A DNA stretch of 48,480 bases from Bradyrhizobium sp. C9 (GTDB lineage Bacteria > Pseudomonadota > Alphaproteobacteria > Rhizobiales > Xanthobacteraceae), in assembly GCF_002532045.1 (NCBI RefSeq), contig NZ_NWTG01000040.1, forward strand, positions 1 to 48,480, written 5' to 3'. Made by a program: the position numbers and the translations under genes. This document shows positions 42,574 to 48,480 of this stretch, in pieces. Numbering within the stretch: the stretch's first letter is position 1; every line of letters begins with the position of its first letter. The notes beneath the pieces are model-generated. The model ran no database searches. It was not told the DNA's origin and was given only the letters and a program-made list of their open reading frames with translations.

Positions 42574-43704
42574 TTACGCGCTCGCCGCGCTCGGCATCCG
42601 CAGCGTCTGCGATGCCTCGATCAGCCGCTCCTTCGACCCCAAAAAATTGCGGCCGCGCTCGCCTTCGAGCGAGTCCGCGATCAGCGCGTGCCATTCGCTG
42701 CGCTCGATCCTGTAGGCGGCCGGATTGCAGGAGATGCCGAGACGGGCCATGAAGTCCTCGAGATCGTCGGCCGCGCGCGCGAGATCCGTGCCGAAGATCT
42801 GCTTGAGGCTGTCCTCGCAAAGCCCGCCCGCCCCGCGCACGCTGCGCAGCACCATCGGCAGCGAGAACGAGCAGGCGATGCCGTGCTGCACGCCGTGCCG
42901 CAGCGTGATCGGATAGGACAGCGAATGCGCGATCGCGGTCTTGGTGTTGGAGAACGCAAGCCCCGCGAACAGCGCCGCCTGCGCCATCCGGCTGCGCAGC
43001 TCGAGATTGCCGAGATCGTTGGCGAGCCTCGGCAGCACGTCGAGAACCCCGCGCGCCGCCGCCACTGCGTGGTTGGCCGACACCGGATTGTTATTGACGT
43101 TCCAGATGCTCTCGAGCGCATGCGACAGCGCGTCGAGGCCGGTGCTGATGGTGAGAAGCTGCGGCTTGCCGAGCATCAGGCGCGGATCGATCACCGCATG
43201 GGTCGGATAGAGCGACGGCCGCGCCAGCGAGTATTTCTTGCCGTTGGCCTCGTCCCACACCGTGCCCCAGCACGTCACCTCGCTGCCGGTGCCCGCAGTG
43301 GTCGGCACCGCGATGATCGGAATGGCTGCGAGGTGCTCGGCGCCCTGCTGTGTCTCCAGATAGGTTTTGACGGTCGCGAAGTCGCCGCCGGCGGCCGCGA
43401 ACACTTTTGCGGAATCGATCACCGAGCCGCCGCCGAGCGCGACGATCACCTCGGGCTGCCTGGCGAGCCCGGCAAAGCGCGCGGCCTGCTCGGTGAGCAG
43501 GCGGTAATCCGGATTCGGCGCGACGTCGCGAATGGTCAGGACGGACGGGCCCGCCGCGGCGCGCAGCCGCCGCTCGAGCCCCTCGAAGACCGGCTCGCCA
43601 TAGGTCACCAGCGCATAGGCGCGCTTGCCGATCAGCGCCGGCAGCCTGTCGAAGCTGTCGGCTCCGAATTCGATCCTTACCGGGTTGGAATAAGTCCAGT
43701 CCAT
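42574..43704 (-). CDS. Phosphonate-associated iron-type alcohol dehydrogenase
   Basis: The 376-residue enzyme is a group III (iron-type) alcohol dehydrogenase: NAD(P)-binding GGGSVIDSAK (91-100), and metal ligands D191 and H195 in GLDALSHALE, H260 in AIAHSL and H274 in GVQHGIA. It resembles the iron-containing ADHs found in phosphonate clusters and PhpC, which interconvert 2-hydroxyethylphosphonate and phosphonoacetaldehyde. As first gene of the operon, feeding directly into PhnY and PhnA, it would oxidise 2-hydroxyethylphosphonate here; this direction is inferred. The start at 43704 follows GGAGGACGCGCGA. The gap to phnA is 28 bp. Confidence 0.86.
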   Translation of the reverse strand: MDWTYSNPVRIEFGADSFDRLPALIGKRAYALVTYGEPVFEGLERRLRAAAGPSVLTIRDVAPNPDYRLLTEQAARFAGLARQPEVIVALGGGSVIDSAKVFAAAGGDFATVKTYLETQQGAEHLAAIPIIAVPTTAGTGSEVTCWGTVWDEANGKKYSLARPSLYPTHAVIDPRLMLGKPQLLTISTGLDALSHALESIWNVNNNPVSANHAVAAARGVLDVLPRLANDLGNLELRSRMAQAALFAGLAFSNTKTAIAHSLSYPITLRHGVQHGIACSFSLPMVLRSVRGAGGLCEDSLKQIFGTDLARAADDLEDFMARLGISCNPAAYRIERSEWHALIADSLEGERGRNFLGSKERLIEASQTLRMPSAASA

Positions 43705-43745
43705 TCGCGCGTCCTCCATCTGGCGCGAAGGTACGGTGCCGGTTG

Positions 43746-43794
43746 CTATTGACAAATTCATTCTTCGGATGCGTTCTATTGATTATGTCAATAG
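43746..43794. promoter_or_regulatory. LysR-type operator region between phn operon and its regulator
   Basis: CTATTGA-TTATG-TCAATAG (43776-43794) is a perfect 7-5-7 dyad of the LysR T-N-A kind, and a third half-site, CTATTGACA, lies at 43746-43754. The dyad covers the ATG (43785-43787) of the lysR gene itself, which lacks a ribosome-binding site. Binding here should control both the regulator and the divergent phn operon. Confidence 0.65.
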
Positions 43795-44693
43795 TTTTCA
43801 GCCAGCTCCGCGCCTTCCATGCGGTGGCCGCCCATGGCGGCTTCACCGCCGCCTCGCGCGTGCTCAATGTCGGGCAGCCGACGCTGACCATCCAGGTCAA
43901 GGAGCTGGAGGAGACCTACGGCGTCGAGCTTTTGATCCGCAAGCCGCGGCACACCGAGCTCACCGAAGCAGGCAGCGCGCTGTTCGAGATCACCCGCGGC
44001 ATCATGACGTTCTGCGACGAGGCGCACGAATTGTTGGCCGCGCATGGCAAGGCGACCAAGGGCCATCTGCGGGTGGCGACCGTCGGGCCGTTTCACGCCA
44101 CCGAGATCATTGCCGCGTTCAAGCGCGATCACCCCGAGGTGCAGATCTCGACCCTGCTCGGCAATTCCGAACGCACCCTCCGCCACATCGTCAATTTCGA
44201 AGCCGACGTCGCGATCCTGGCGGAGGTGCCGGAGGACCCGCGCGTCACCATGATCCCCTACCGGACGCACCGCGTGATCGTATTCGTCAACCGGGATCAT
44301 CCCTGGTTCAAGCGGAAGTCGGTCAGGCTGCGCGAGCTCGCCAACCAGCCCATCGTGCTGCGCGAGCGCGGCTCGACCACAAGGCGCGCGTTCGAGGCGA
44401 CGATGCAGGCCGAGGGCATCAGGATCGAGCCGGTGTTCGAGATCGAGAGCCGCGAGGGTGTGTGGAAGGCGGTCGAGCGCGGGCTCGGCATCAGCGTCGT
44501 CGCCGACTTCGAATTCGTGCCGCACCCGAACCTGCGCGCGCTCGAGATCAGCGACCGCACCATCAAGACCCAGTACAGCATCGCCCATCACAGCGGTCGC
44601 GGCCACTCCCCGATCATCAAGGCGTTCATCGAGACGGTTCGGCGAATGAAGGGTCGCGATGCTACTGCGAGGGGGTCTTCGGCTCGGCCTTGA
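43785..44693 (+). CDS. LysR-family regulator of the phosphonate operon
   Basis: The 302-residue protein has the LysR winged helix-turn-helix (about 1-60, FHAVAAHGGFTAASRVLNVGQ and TLTIQVKELEE) and a periplasmic-binding-protein-like effector domain (about 88-300). It is divergent from the phn operon and should activate it in response to a phosphonate or pathway intermediate. Similar regulators in phn clusters (PhnR) respond to 2-aminoethylphosphonate. The start MSIVFSQLR is the best family match, but no Shine-Dalgarno sequence precedes it and an operator dyad covers the ATG. The gene end overlaps the end of the convergent MFS gene by 32 bp. Confidence 0.88.
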   Translation: MSIVFSQLRAFHAVAAHGGFTAASRVLNVGQPTLTIQVKELEETYGVELLIRKPRHTELTEAGSALFEITRGIMTFCDEAHELLAAHGKATKGHLRVATVGPFHATEIIAAFKRDHPEVQISTLLGNSERTLRHIVNFEADVAILAEVPEDPRVTMIPYRTHRVIVFVNRDHPWFKRKSVRLRELANQPIVLRERGSTTRRAFEATMQAEGIRIEPVFEIESREGVWKAVERGLGISVVADFEFVPHPNLRALEISDRTIKTQYSIAHHSGRGHSPIIKAFIETVRRMKGRDATARGSSARP

Positions 44694-45828
44694 GTGCGAA
44701 CAGCGCCAGCAGCGCAGCGAGACTGAGCGCCGATGTGACCGCGAACGTATAGCCACCGAGCGGTGCAATCAGGAATCCGAACACCAACGGCGCGATGGCC
44801 TGCGACAATCGCGATGGCGCGCCGAGCAACCCCAACCGGTAGCCGTAATCCTTTGGACCGAAGATCGCCAGCGGCAGCGTGCCGCGCGCAATCGTCAGGA
44901 TGCCGTTGCCGGCACCATGCAGCAGCGCGAAGATGCCGGCGAAGCCCCCGCCGAACAGACCGATGACGCAGGCGCCCAAGGGATGCGTGATGCAGGCCAG
45001 TCGCGCCGACCATAGCGGGTGGAAGCGCTTGAGCAGGCTCGCTTCGACAATCCGTGCCGCCACCTGCGCCGGGCCGATCAATGCGCCTGCCGCGATCGCC
45101 TGGGTTTGCGTCGCGCCCAGCGCCTCCAGAATTCGCGGCAAATGCACTGCCATCGCCGACGTGACGCTCCAGGCCGCCGCGAAGGCAAAGGCGAGCAGCA
45201 GCATCGCGCGGTCGATCGGAATATGCGGCTTTGGCGTGTCAGCTGCGATCCGATGCTCGCTCTTCAGTTTGGGGATCAGGAAGGCATTGAGCGGCAGGCA
45301 GATCAGAAGGTGCGCCGCCGCCCAGCCGAAACAGGTCCAGCGCCAGCCGATCGTCGCAAGGCCCCACGCGGTGAGCGGCCAGCCGATCGTGCTGGCAAAC
45401 CCGGCGATCAAGGTGATGCCGGTGATTGAGCGGCGCGCGGTGTTGCCGTAGATGCGCCCGAGCGCCGCGAACGCCGCATCGTACAAGCCAAGGCCCATGC
45501 CGACGCCGAGCAACAGCCAGCTTGCGGCCATCAGAATCATACCCTGCGAGAGCCCGAGCAGGATCAGGCCGGACGCCAGGATCAGGTTGGACGCGCACAG
45601 CACTTCGCGCCCGCCCATGCGGTCGATCTGGCGACCGACGCGCGGACCGAGCAATCCTGAGATCACGAGCGCCATCGAGAACGCGGCGAACAGCCAGTTC
45701 GTCGAGATGCCGAGGTCGCGCGCAATCGGGTCCGCGAGAATCGCAGGCAGATAGTAGCTCGACGCCCAGGCCAGGGTTTGCGTGGTCCCGAGCGCAACGA
45801 TCAGGACATTATCCGCATGCCGGCTCAT
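44662..45828 (-). CDS. arsK: MFS transporter of the arsenic operon (ArsK-like)
   Basis: The 388-residue inner-membrane protein has about 12 spans and is the fourth gene of the ars operon; it overlaps the arsC stop by 4 bp. It resembles ArsK/ArsJ-type MFS efflux proteins found in alphaproteobacterial ars operons; ArsK of Agrobacterium exports arsenite and antimonite. The usual Sinorhizobium operon has arsH at this place. I use arsK on context and weak sequence resemblance, so the symbol is tentative; it could be a different MFS exporter. GRQIDRMGGREVL is the loop motif after helix 2. Confidence 0.7.
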   Translation of the reverse strand: MSRHADNVLIVALGTTQTLAWASSYYLPAILADPIARDLGISTNWLFAAFSMALVISGLLGPRVGRQIDRMGGREVLCASNLILASGLILLGLSQGMILMAASWLLLGVGMGLGLYDAAFAALGRIYGNTARRSITGITLIAGFASTIGWPLTAWGLATIGWRWTCFGWAAAHLLICLPLNAFLIPKLKSEHRIAADTPKPHIPIDRAMLLLAFAFAAAWSVTSAMAVHLPRILEALGATQTQAIAAGALIGPAQVAARIVEASLLKRFHPLWSARLACITHPLGACVIGLFGGGFAGIFALLHGAGNGILTIARGTLPLAIFGPKDYGYRLGLLGAPSRLSQAIAPLVFGFLIAPLGGYTFAVTSALSLAALLALFALKAEPKTPSQ

Positions 45829-46250
45829 TCAGCGCGCGCACCCGGCGTCCTCGGCGGAATCACTTCGCCGTCTTCCTTGACGAACCGGCCGATGTCGGCA
45901 ACGGCGAGAAGATCAAGGACGGCCTCGGAAGGTCGGCACAGCTTCACGCCTTTCGGCGAGACCACGATCGGCCGATTGATCAGGATCGGATGCGCCATCA
46001 TGAAATCGATCAGTTCGTCGTCACTCCATTTCGGATTGGCAAGGTCGAGCGCGGCATACGGCGTGCCTTTCTCGCGGAGCAGCGCGCGCGGCGTCGTGCC
46101 CATCGCAGCGATCAACGCGATCAGCGTGTCGCGCGAGGGCGGCGTCTTGAGATATTCGACGATCTCGGGCTCCTCCCCGCTTTGGCGGATCATGGCAAGG
46201 GTGTTGCGCGACGTGCCGCAATCGGGATTGTGGTAGATCGTGATCGTCAT
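45825..46250 (-). CDS. arsC: Arsenate reductase ArsC (glutaredoxin-dependent)
   Basis: The 141-residue cytoplasmic enzyme reduces arsenate to arsenite using glutathione and glutaredoxin. It has the catalytic C11 in NPDCGTSRNT and the Arg residues of the arsenate site in PPSRDTL, ILINRPIV and LCRPSE. The size is that of the E. coli R773 ArsC class. It starts inside the stop of aqpS (4-bp ATGA overlap) and ends by the same overlap with the MFS gene. In the Sinorhizobium type of resistance, arsenite made here leaves through the aquaglyceroporin. Confidence 0.95.
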   Translation of the reverse strand: MTITIYHNPDCGTSRNTLAMIRQSGEEPEIVEYLKTPPSRDTLIALIAAMGTTPRALLREKGTPYAALDLANPKWSDDELIDFMMAHPILINRPIVVSPKGVKLCRPSEAVLDLLAVADIGRFVKEDGEVIPPRTPGARAE

Positions 46251-46933
46251 CGGACTGCTTCCTTGGTGGCTTCGGCGCCCCGCACGAGCCAGGTCATGAA
46301 TGCCGCCGCGACCATGGCCCCCAAAACCTCGGCGACGATGAATCCCGGCAGATCCTGCGCGCGGATGCCGGAAAACGTATCGGTGAACGATCGGGCGATA
46401 GCGACGGCCGGATTGGCGAACGACGTGGATGCGGTGAACCAGTACGCGGCCGTGATGTAAAGCCCGACCAGCCATGGAATTGCGGTCTCACGAAACCGGA
46501 GGCCACCGATGATCGTTGCGACCAGCCCGAACGCGGCGATGAATTCCGCAAACCATTGCGGAAATCCCGTCCTTGCCTTGGCCGAGATCTCCAGGAGCGG
46601 CAGGCCGAACATGGCATGCGCGACCATCGCACCGAGGATTCCCCCGAGCACCTGCGCCGCGATGTACTGCGCGGCATGCGGTGGGCGGAGTTCGCCCTTG
46701 AGCATGAACACCAGCGTGACCGCAGGATTGAAATGCGCGCCGGATATTGGCCCGAGGATCGTGATCAGCACCACCAGAATGGCGCCGGTCGGAAGGGTGT
46801 TGCCGAGCAACGCCAACGCCACGTCCTTGGTCAGCGTCTCGGCCATGATTCCGGAGCCAATGACGGTCGCGACCAGAAGCAAGGTGCCGAGCCCCTCGGC
46901 AACAAGGCGCCGTGGCATGTCGAAGCCGCGCAT
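46247..46933 (-). CDS. aqpS: Aquaglyceroporin AqpS (arsenite channel)
   Basis: The 228-residue MIP-family channel has six membrane spans and two NPA boxes, SGAHFNPAVTL and STSFANPAVAIAR. In Sinorhizobium meliloti AqpS replaces the ArsB pump: arsenite produced by ArsC exits by downhill flow. The start ATG at 46933 shares one base with the arsR stop codon (TGATG), so translation is coupled. The frame extends 30 codons further upstream but overlaps arsR. Upstream and downstream genes confirm the arsenic role. Confidence 0.92.
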   Translation of the reverse strand: MRGFDMPRRLVAEGLGTLLLVATVIGSGIMAETLTKDVALALLGNTLPTGAILVVLITILGPISGAHFNPAVTLVFMLKGELRPPHAAQYIAAQVLGGILGAMVAHAMFGLPLLEISAKARTGFPQWFAEFIAAFGLVATIIGGLRFRETAIPWLVGLYITAAYWFTASTSFANPAVAIARSFTDTFSGIRAQDLPGFIVAEVLGAMVAAAFMTWLVRGAEATKEAVR

Positions 46934-47292
46934 CAGGCACGCGCCTTCTTCTTGGCCGTCGAAGGCCTGCACTCGGCATCGGCCAGCGCCGGCGCGCAGA
47001 TTTCGGGGTGGCCCGCACAGCAATCCTTCATCAGGAAAGCGATGAGATCGCGGAGGCCAGTGAAATCCGCCGAGTAGATGATCGAACGCGCCTCGCGGCG
47101 CGGCACGATCATGCCGGCATGCTCGAGGTCCTTCAGATGGAACGACACGTTGGATGGCGATACTTCGACCGCCTCGGCAATCGCCCCTGCCGCCATACCA
47201 TCGGGACCGGCCTGCACCAGCAGCCGCACGATCCGCAGCCGCGTTTCCTGCGACAGCGCGGCGAAGGCGGTTCGGGCTTGACGCTCCTCCAT
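46933..47292 (-). CDS. arsR: ArsR-family arsenite-responsive repressor
   Basis: The 119-residue winged-helix repressor has its recognition helix in VSPSNVSFHLKDLEHAG. It lacks the classical CVC pair of the E. coli protein and instead has C-terminal cysteines C91, C92 and C99 (KDCCAGHPEIC), the As(III) site of the Acidithiobacillus-type ArsR. It is the first gene of the operon arsR-aqpS-arsC-MFS and should bind the dyad at 47311-47326. It is divergent from the DUF6428-like gene, which would share this control. Confidence 0.93.
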   Translation of the reverse strand: MEERQARTAFAALSQETRLRIVRLLVQAGPDGMAAGAIAEAVEVSPSNVSFHLKDLEHAGMIVPRREARSIIYSADFTGLRDLIAFLMKDCCAGHPEICAPALADAECRPSTAKKKARA

Positions 47293-47310
47293 CTTTCGAT
47301 AATCCTACAA

Positions 47311-47326
47311 TTCAAGAATCATTGAA
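47311..47326. promoter_or_regulatory. ArsR operator dyad TTCAA-N6-TTGAA
   Basis: TTCAA-GAATCA-TTGAA lies in the 49-bp arsR/DUF6428 intergenic gap, next to both start codons. Alphaproteobacterial ArsR sites have this TTCAA..TTGAA form, so it probably represses both transcripts. Confidence 0.7.
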
Positions 47327-47341
47327 ATGAGGATAGCAGCC

Positions 47342-47869
47342 ATGACCACGCTTGCCAATACCCGATCGACCGTCGGCGCCCTGCTCGCGGTGGACGAGCT
47401 CTCGTCCGCGGCGCTGCTTTCCAGCCTCGAAGCGCACAAGGAGAAGCCGCTGATCTTCAGTTACGACGGCCGCGATGTCCGCCCCAGCTACCATGTGACC
47501 GAGGTCAAGACCGGCTCATTCAGAGGGCTCGATTGCGGCGCGAACCCCGAGAGCTGGAGCGAGACCTTCATTCAGCTCTGGGACATCGAGGAGGAAAACC
47601 GGGGCCATATGCCGGCCGGGAAGTTTCTCGCGATCATTCGCAAGGTCGACGAGGCCGTCGGTTTCGATCCGCAAGCCAAGCTGACTTTTGAGGTCAGCGA
47701 TGGCGTCCGGCCGATGCAAATCTATCGCGCAGAACGCATGGATACGGGCGACGCCGCAATCCGCGTCTATCTCTCGGCGCGTCCGTCGAGCTGCAAGCCG
47801 CGTGACCGATGGCTGCAGGAACAGCAGTCGTGCTGCGCGCCCAAAGCCAAGCAGCCGTGCTGCGGGTGA
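47342..47869 (+). CDS. DUF6428-like protein with Cys-rich tail, divergent from arsR
   Basis: The 175-residue protein resembles DUF6428, a family often found next to arsR genes; that link is from recall. It has no signal peptide. SYHVTEVKTGSFRGLDCGA and WSETFIQLWDIEEEN are the central motifs. The C-terminus ends with two CC pairs, SCCAPKAK and PCCG, a probable soft-metal (arsenite) site. GAGGATAGCAGCC precedes the ATG. Joint control by ArsR through the shared intergenic operator suggests an arsenic-related role, such as metalloid binding or delivery to efflux; this is inference. Confidence 0.75.
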   Translation: MTTLANTRSTVGALLAVDELSSAALLSSLEAHKEKPLIFSYDGRDVRPSYHVTEVKTGSFRGLDCGANPESWSETFIQLWDIEEENRGHMPAGKFLAIIRKVDEAVGFDPQAKLTFEVSDGVRPMQIYRAERMDTGDAAIRVYLSARPSSCKPRDRWLQEQQSCCAPKAKQPCCG

Positions 47870-47926
47870 TCGCTCTCTGAGCGCTGCCGGCAAATGAACC
47901 GCCGGCCTTTACGTCCCGGTCGCGCG

Positions 47927-48136
47927 CTATCCGTCCTCGTCGAGGCGAGCCAATGCTCCCTCGATGAGCTCGATTTCCTCGGAGAGGGTGTCACTCACGA
48001 CCGATGGCCAGAAACCCGGAACGCTGTGGGTTCGAACATCGTCCAGCAGGTGTTGGCGATGGTCTCGGAGCTGTTCAAGCGCTTGACGATTCTTCAGCGA
48101 CACGTAGCCGGCAATGATCTGCTCGATGGCCTTCAT
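47927..48136 (-). CDS. Small hypothetical helical protein
   Basis: The 69-residue product MKAIEQIIAGYVSLKNRQAL... looks all-helical, with a polar heptad pattern (ALEQLRDHRQHLLDDV). The DTLSEEIELIEGALARL end is also helical. Such short proteins recur in Bradyrhizobium; the function is unknown. The start at 48136 has a weak ribosome-binding site, so the exact N-terminus is uncertain. Confidence 0.55.
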   Translation of the reverse strand: MKAIEQIIAGYVSLKNRQALEQLRDHRQHLLDDVRTHSVPGFWPSVVSDTLSEEIELIEGALARLDEDG

Positions 48137-48348
48137 GGGAAATCCACGCTTTGAAATGATCACGTTATGCAATGCCTCGATTAAAGCGGCTAATCCGCTT
48201 TGTTGGCAAGCCCCGTGACGCCGTGCGGGAGCGTGGGCGCCTCGCACGCCGTCGTCTCGGCTGGCCACAGTCGCACGATTTCGGAATAATAGAATAATGC
48301 CGCTGAGTTGCCCGACGTGTCAAGTCACCGTGTCGAACGCCGGCGGCC
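48137..48348. other. Intergenic region before the right repeat
   Basis: About 210 bp without a supported gene. It leads into the right copy of the 38-bp repeat, and the segment from 48308 (TTGCCCGACGTGTCAAGTCA) belongs to the longer repeat family as I know it. Confidence 0.45.
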
Positions 48349-48386
48349 GCCGGCTACTGTGCATGGGGTTGTTTTCGATATTTTGG
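48349..48386. repeat. 38-bp dispersed repeat, right copy
   Basis: Identical to 73-110 in sequence and orientation. Here the copy is more complete: upstream it contains CCGACGTGTCAAGTCACCGT and downstream CAGCGCGCCCCTGCGGACG, parts of the longer Bradyrhizobium repeat as I recall it. The frame through this copy is not a credible gene. Confidence 0.85.
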
Positions 48387-48480
48387 CAGCGCGCCCCTGC
48401 GGACGGCGATCCCGTTCACAATCATATGCGGTGGTTGATGGGGTGGACGGCCCCCTACGGCATCAGTGTGCCAGAATGAG

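Noticed and set aside
48297..48479. A 60-codon plus-strand frame running through the right 38-bp repeat
   Set aside because: It coincides with a dispersed intergenic repeat and runs to the window edge; no independent coding evidence.
1..48480. CRISPR array, prophage, insertion sequence or integrative element
   Set aside because: No regularly spaced repeats, no integrase or transposase motifs and no tRNA-end attachment site were seen. The 38-bp end repeats alone do not establish an element.

Overview
The window is GC-rich, densely coded alphaproteobacterial chromosome and most resembles a Bradyrhizobium-type slow-growing rhizobium. The case rests on the gene content (clpS-clpA, a phasin, mipZ beside panC, DUF1489, YidB-like and DUF599 proteins, many AraC/GntR/LysR-controlled catabolic blocks) and on dispersed intergenic repeats that I recognise from that genus. 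There is no phage, transposase, rRNA, tRNA or CRISPR array that I can support.

Layout. 0.1-3.4 kb: a nitrilase/aldoxime dehydratase operon with a divergent AraC regulator (aldoxime -> nitrile -> carboxylic acid). 3.5-5.5 kb: a PilZ protein and a DHA2 drug-type exporter. 5.5-8.6 kb: clpA and clpS. 9-17 kb: a stand-alone TadG-like von Willebrand protein, a phasin, a D,D-carboxypeptidase with SPOR domain, a membrane J-domain protein, DUF302 and VWA proteins and a membrane-anchored hydrolase. 17.3-21.5 kb: an XRE regulator divergent from an MDR oxidoreductase, then mipZ and panC. 21.6-31.5 kb: hypothetical or envelope proteins, a GST, a TonB/TolA-like protein, an aldo/keto reductase, and a di-haem peroxidase paired with a His-rich secreted phosphoesterase.

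The last 17 kb is accessory metabolism in three blocks. 31.7-38.0 kb is a tight minus-strand operon: MFS importer, single-cysteine AMDase/maleate-isomerase-fold enzyme, GntR regulator, hydantoin-racemase-fold protein that appears to lack both catalytic cysteines, dihydropyrimidinase/hydantoinase-type amidohydrolase, alpha/beta hydrolase and a small protein. Its substrate is unknown and it is the best candidate for an undescribed pathway. 38.4-44.7 kb is a phosphonate block: iron-type alcohol dehydrogenase, phosphonoacetate hydrolase PhnA, phosphonoacetaldehyde dehydrogenase PhnY and an OPA-type transporter, with a divergent LysR regulator. The usual PhnW transaminase is absent, which suggests 2-hydroxyethylphosphonate rather than 2-aminoethylphosphonate as the entry compound. 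44.7-47.9 kb is an arsenic operon, arsR-aqpS-arsC-MFS, with a divergent Cys-tailed protein.

A 38-bp sequence occurs identically and in the same orientation at both ends of the window (73-110 and 48349-48386). Several start codons were moved inward from the longest reading frame on the basis of ribosome-binding sites and family length. The long antisense frames over most genes are high-GC artefacts and are omitted.
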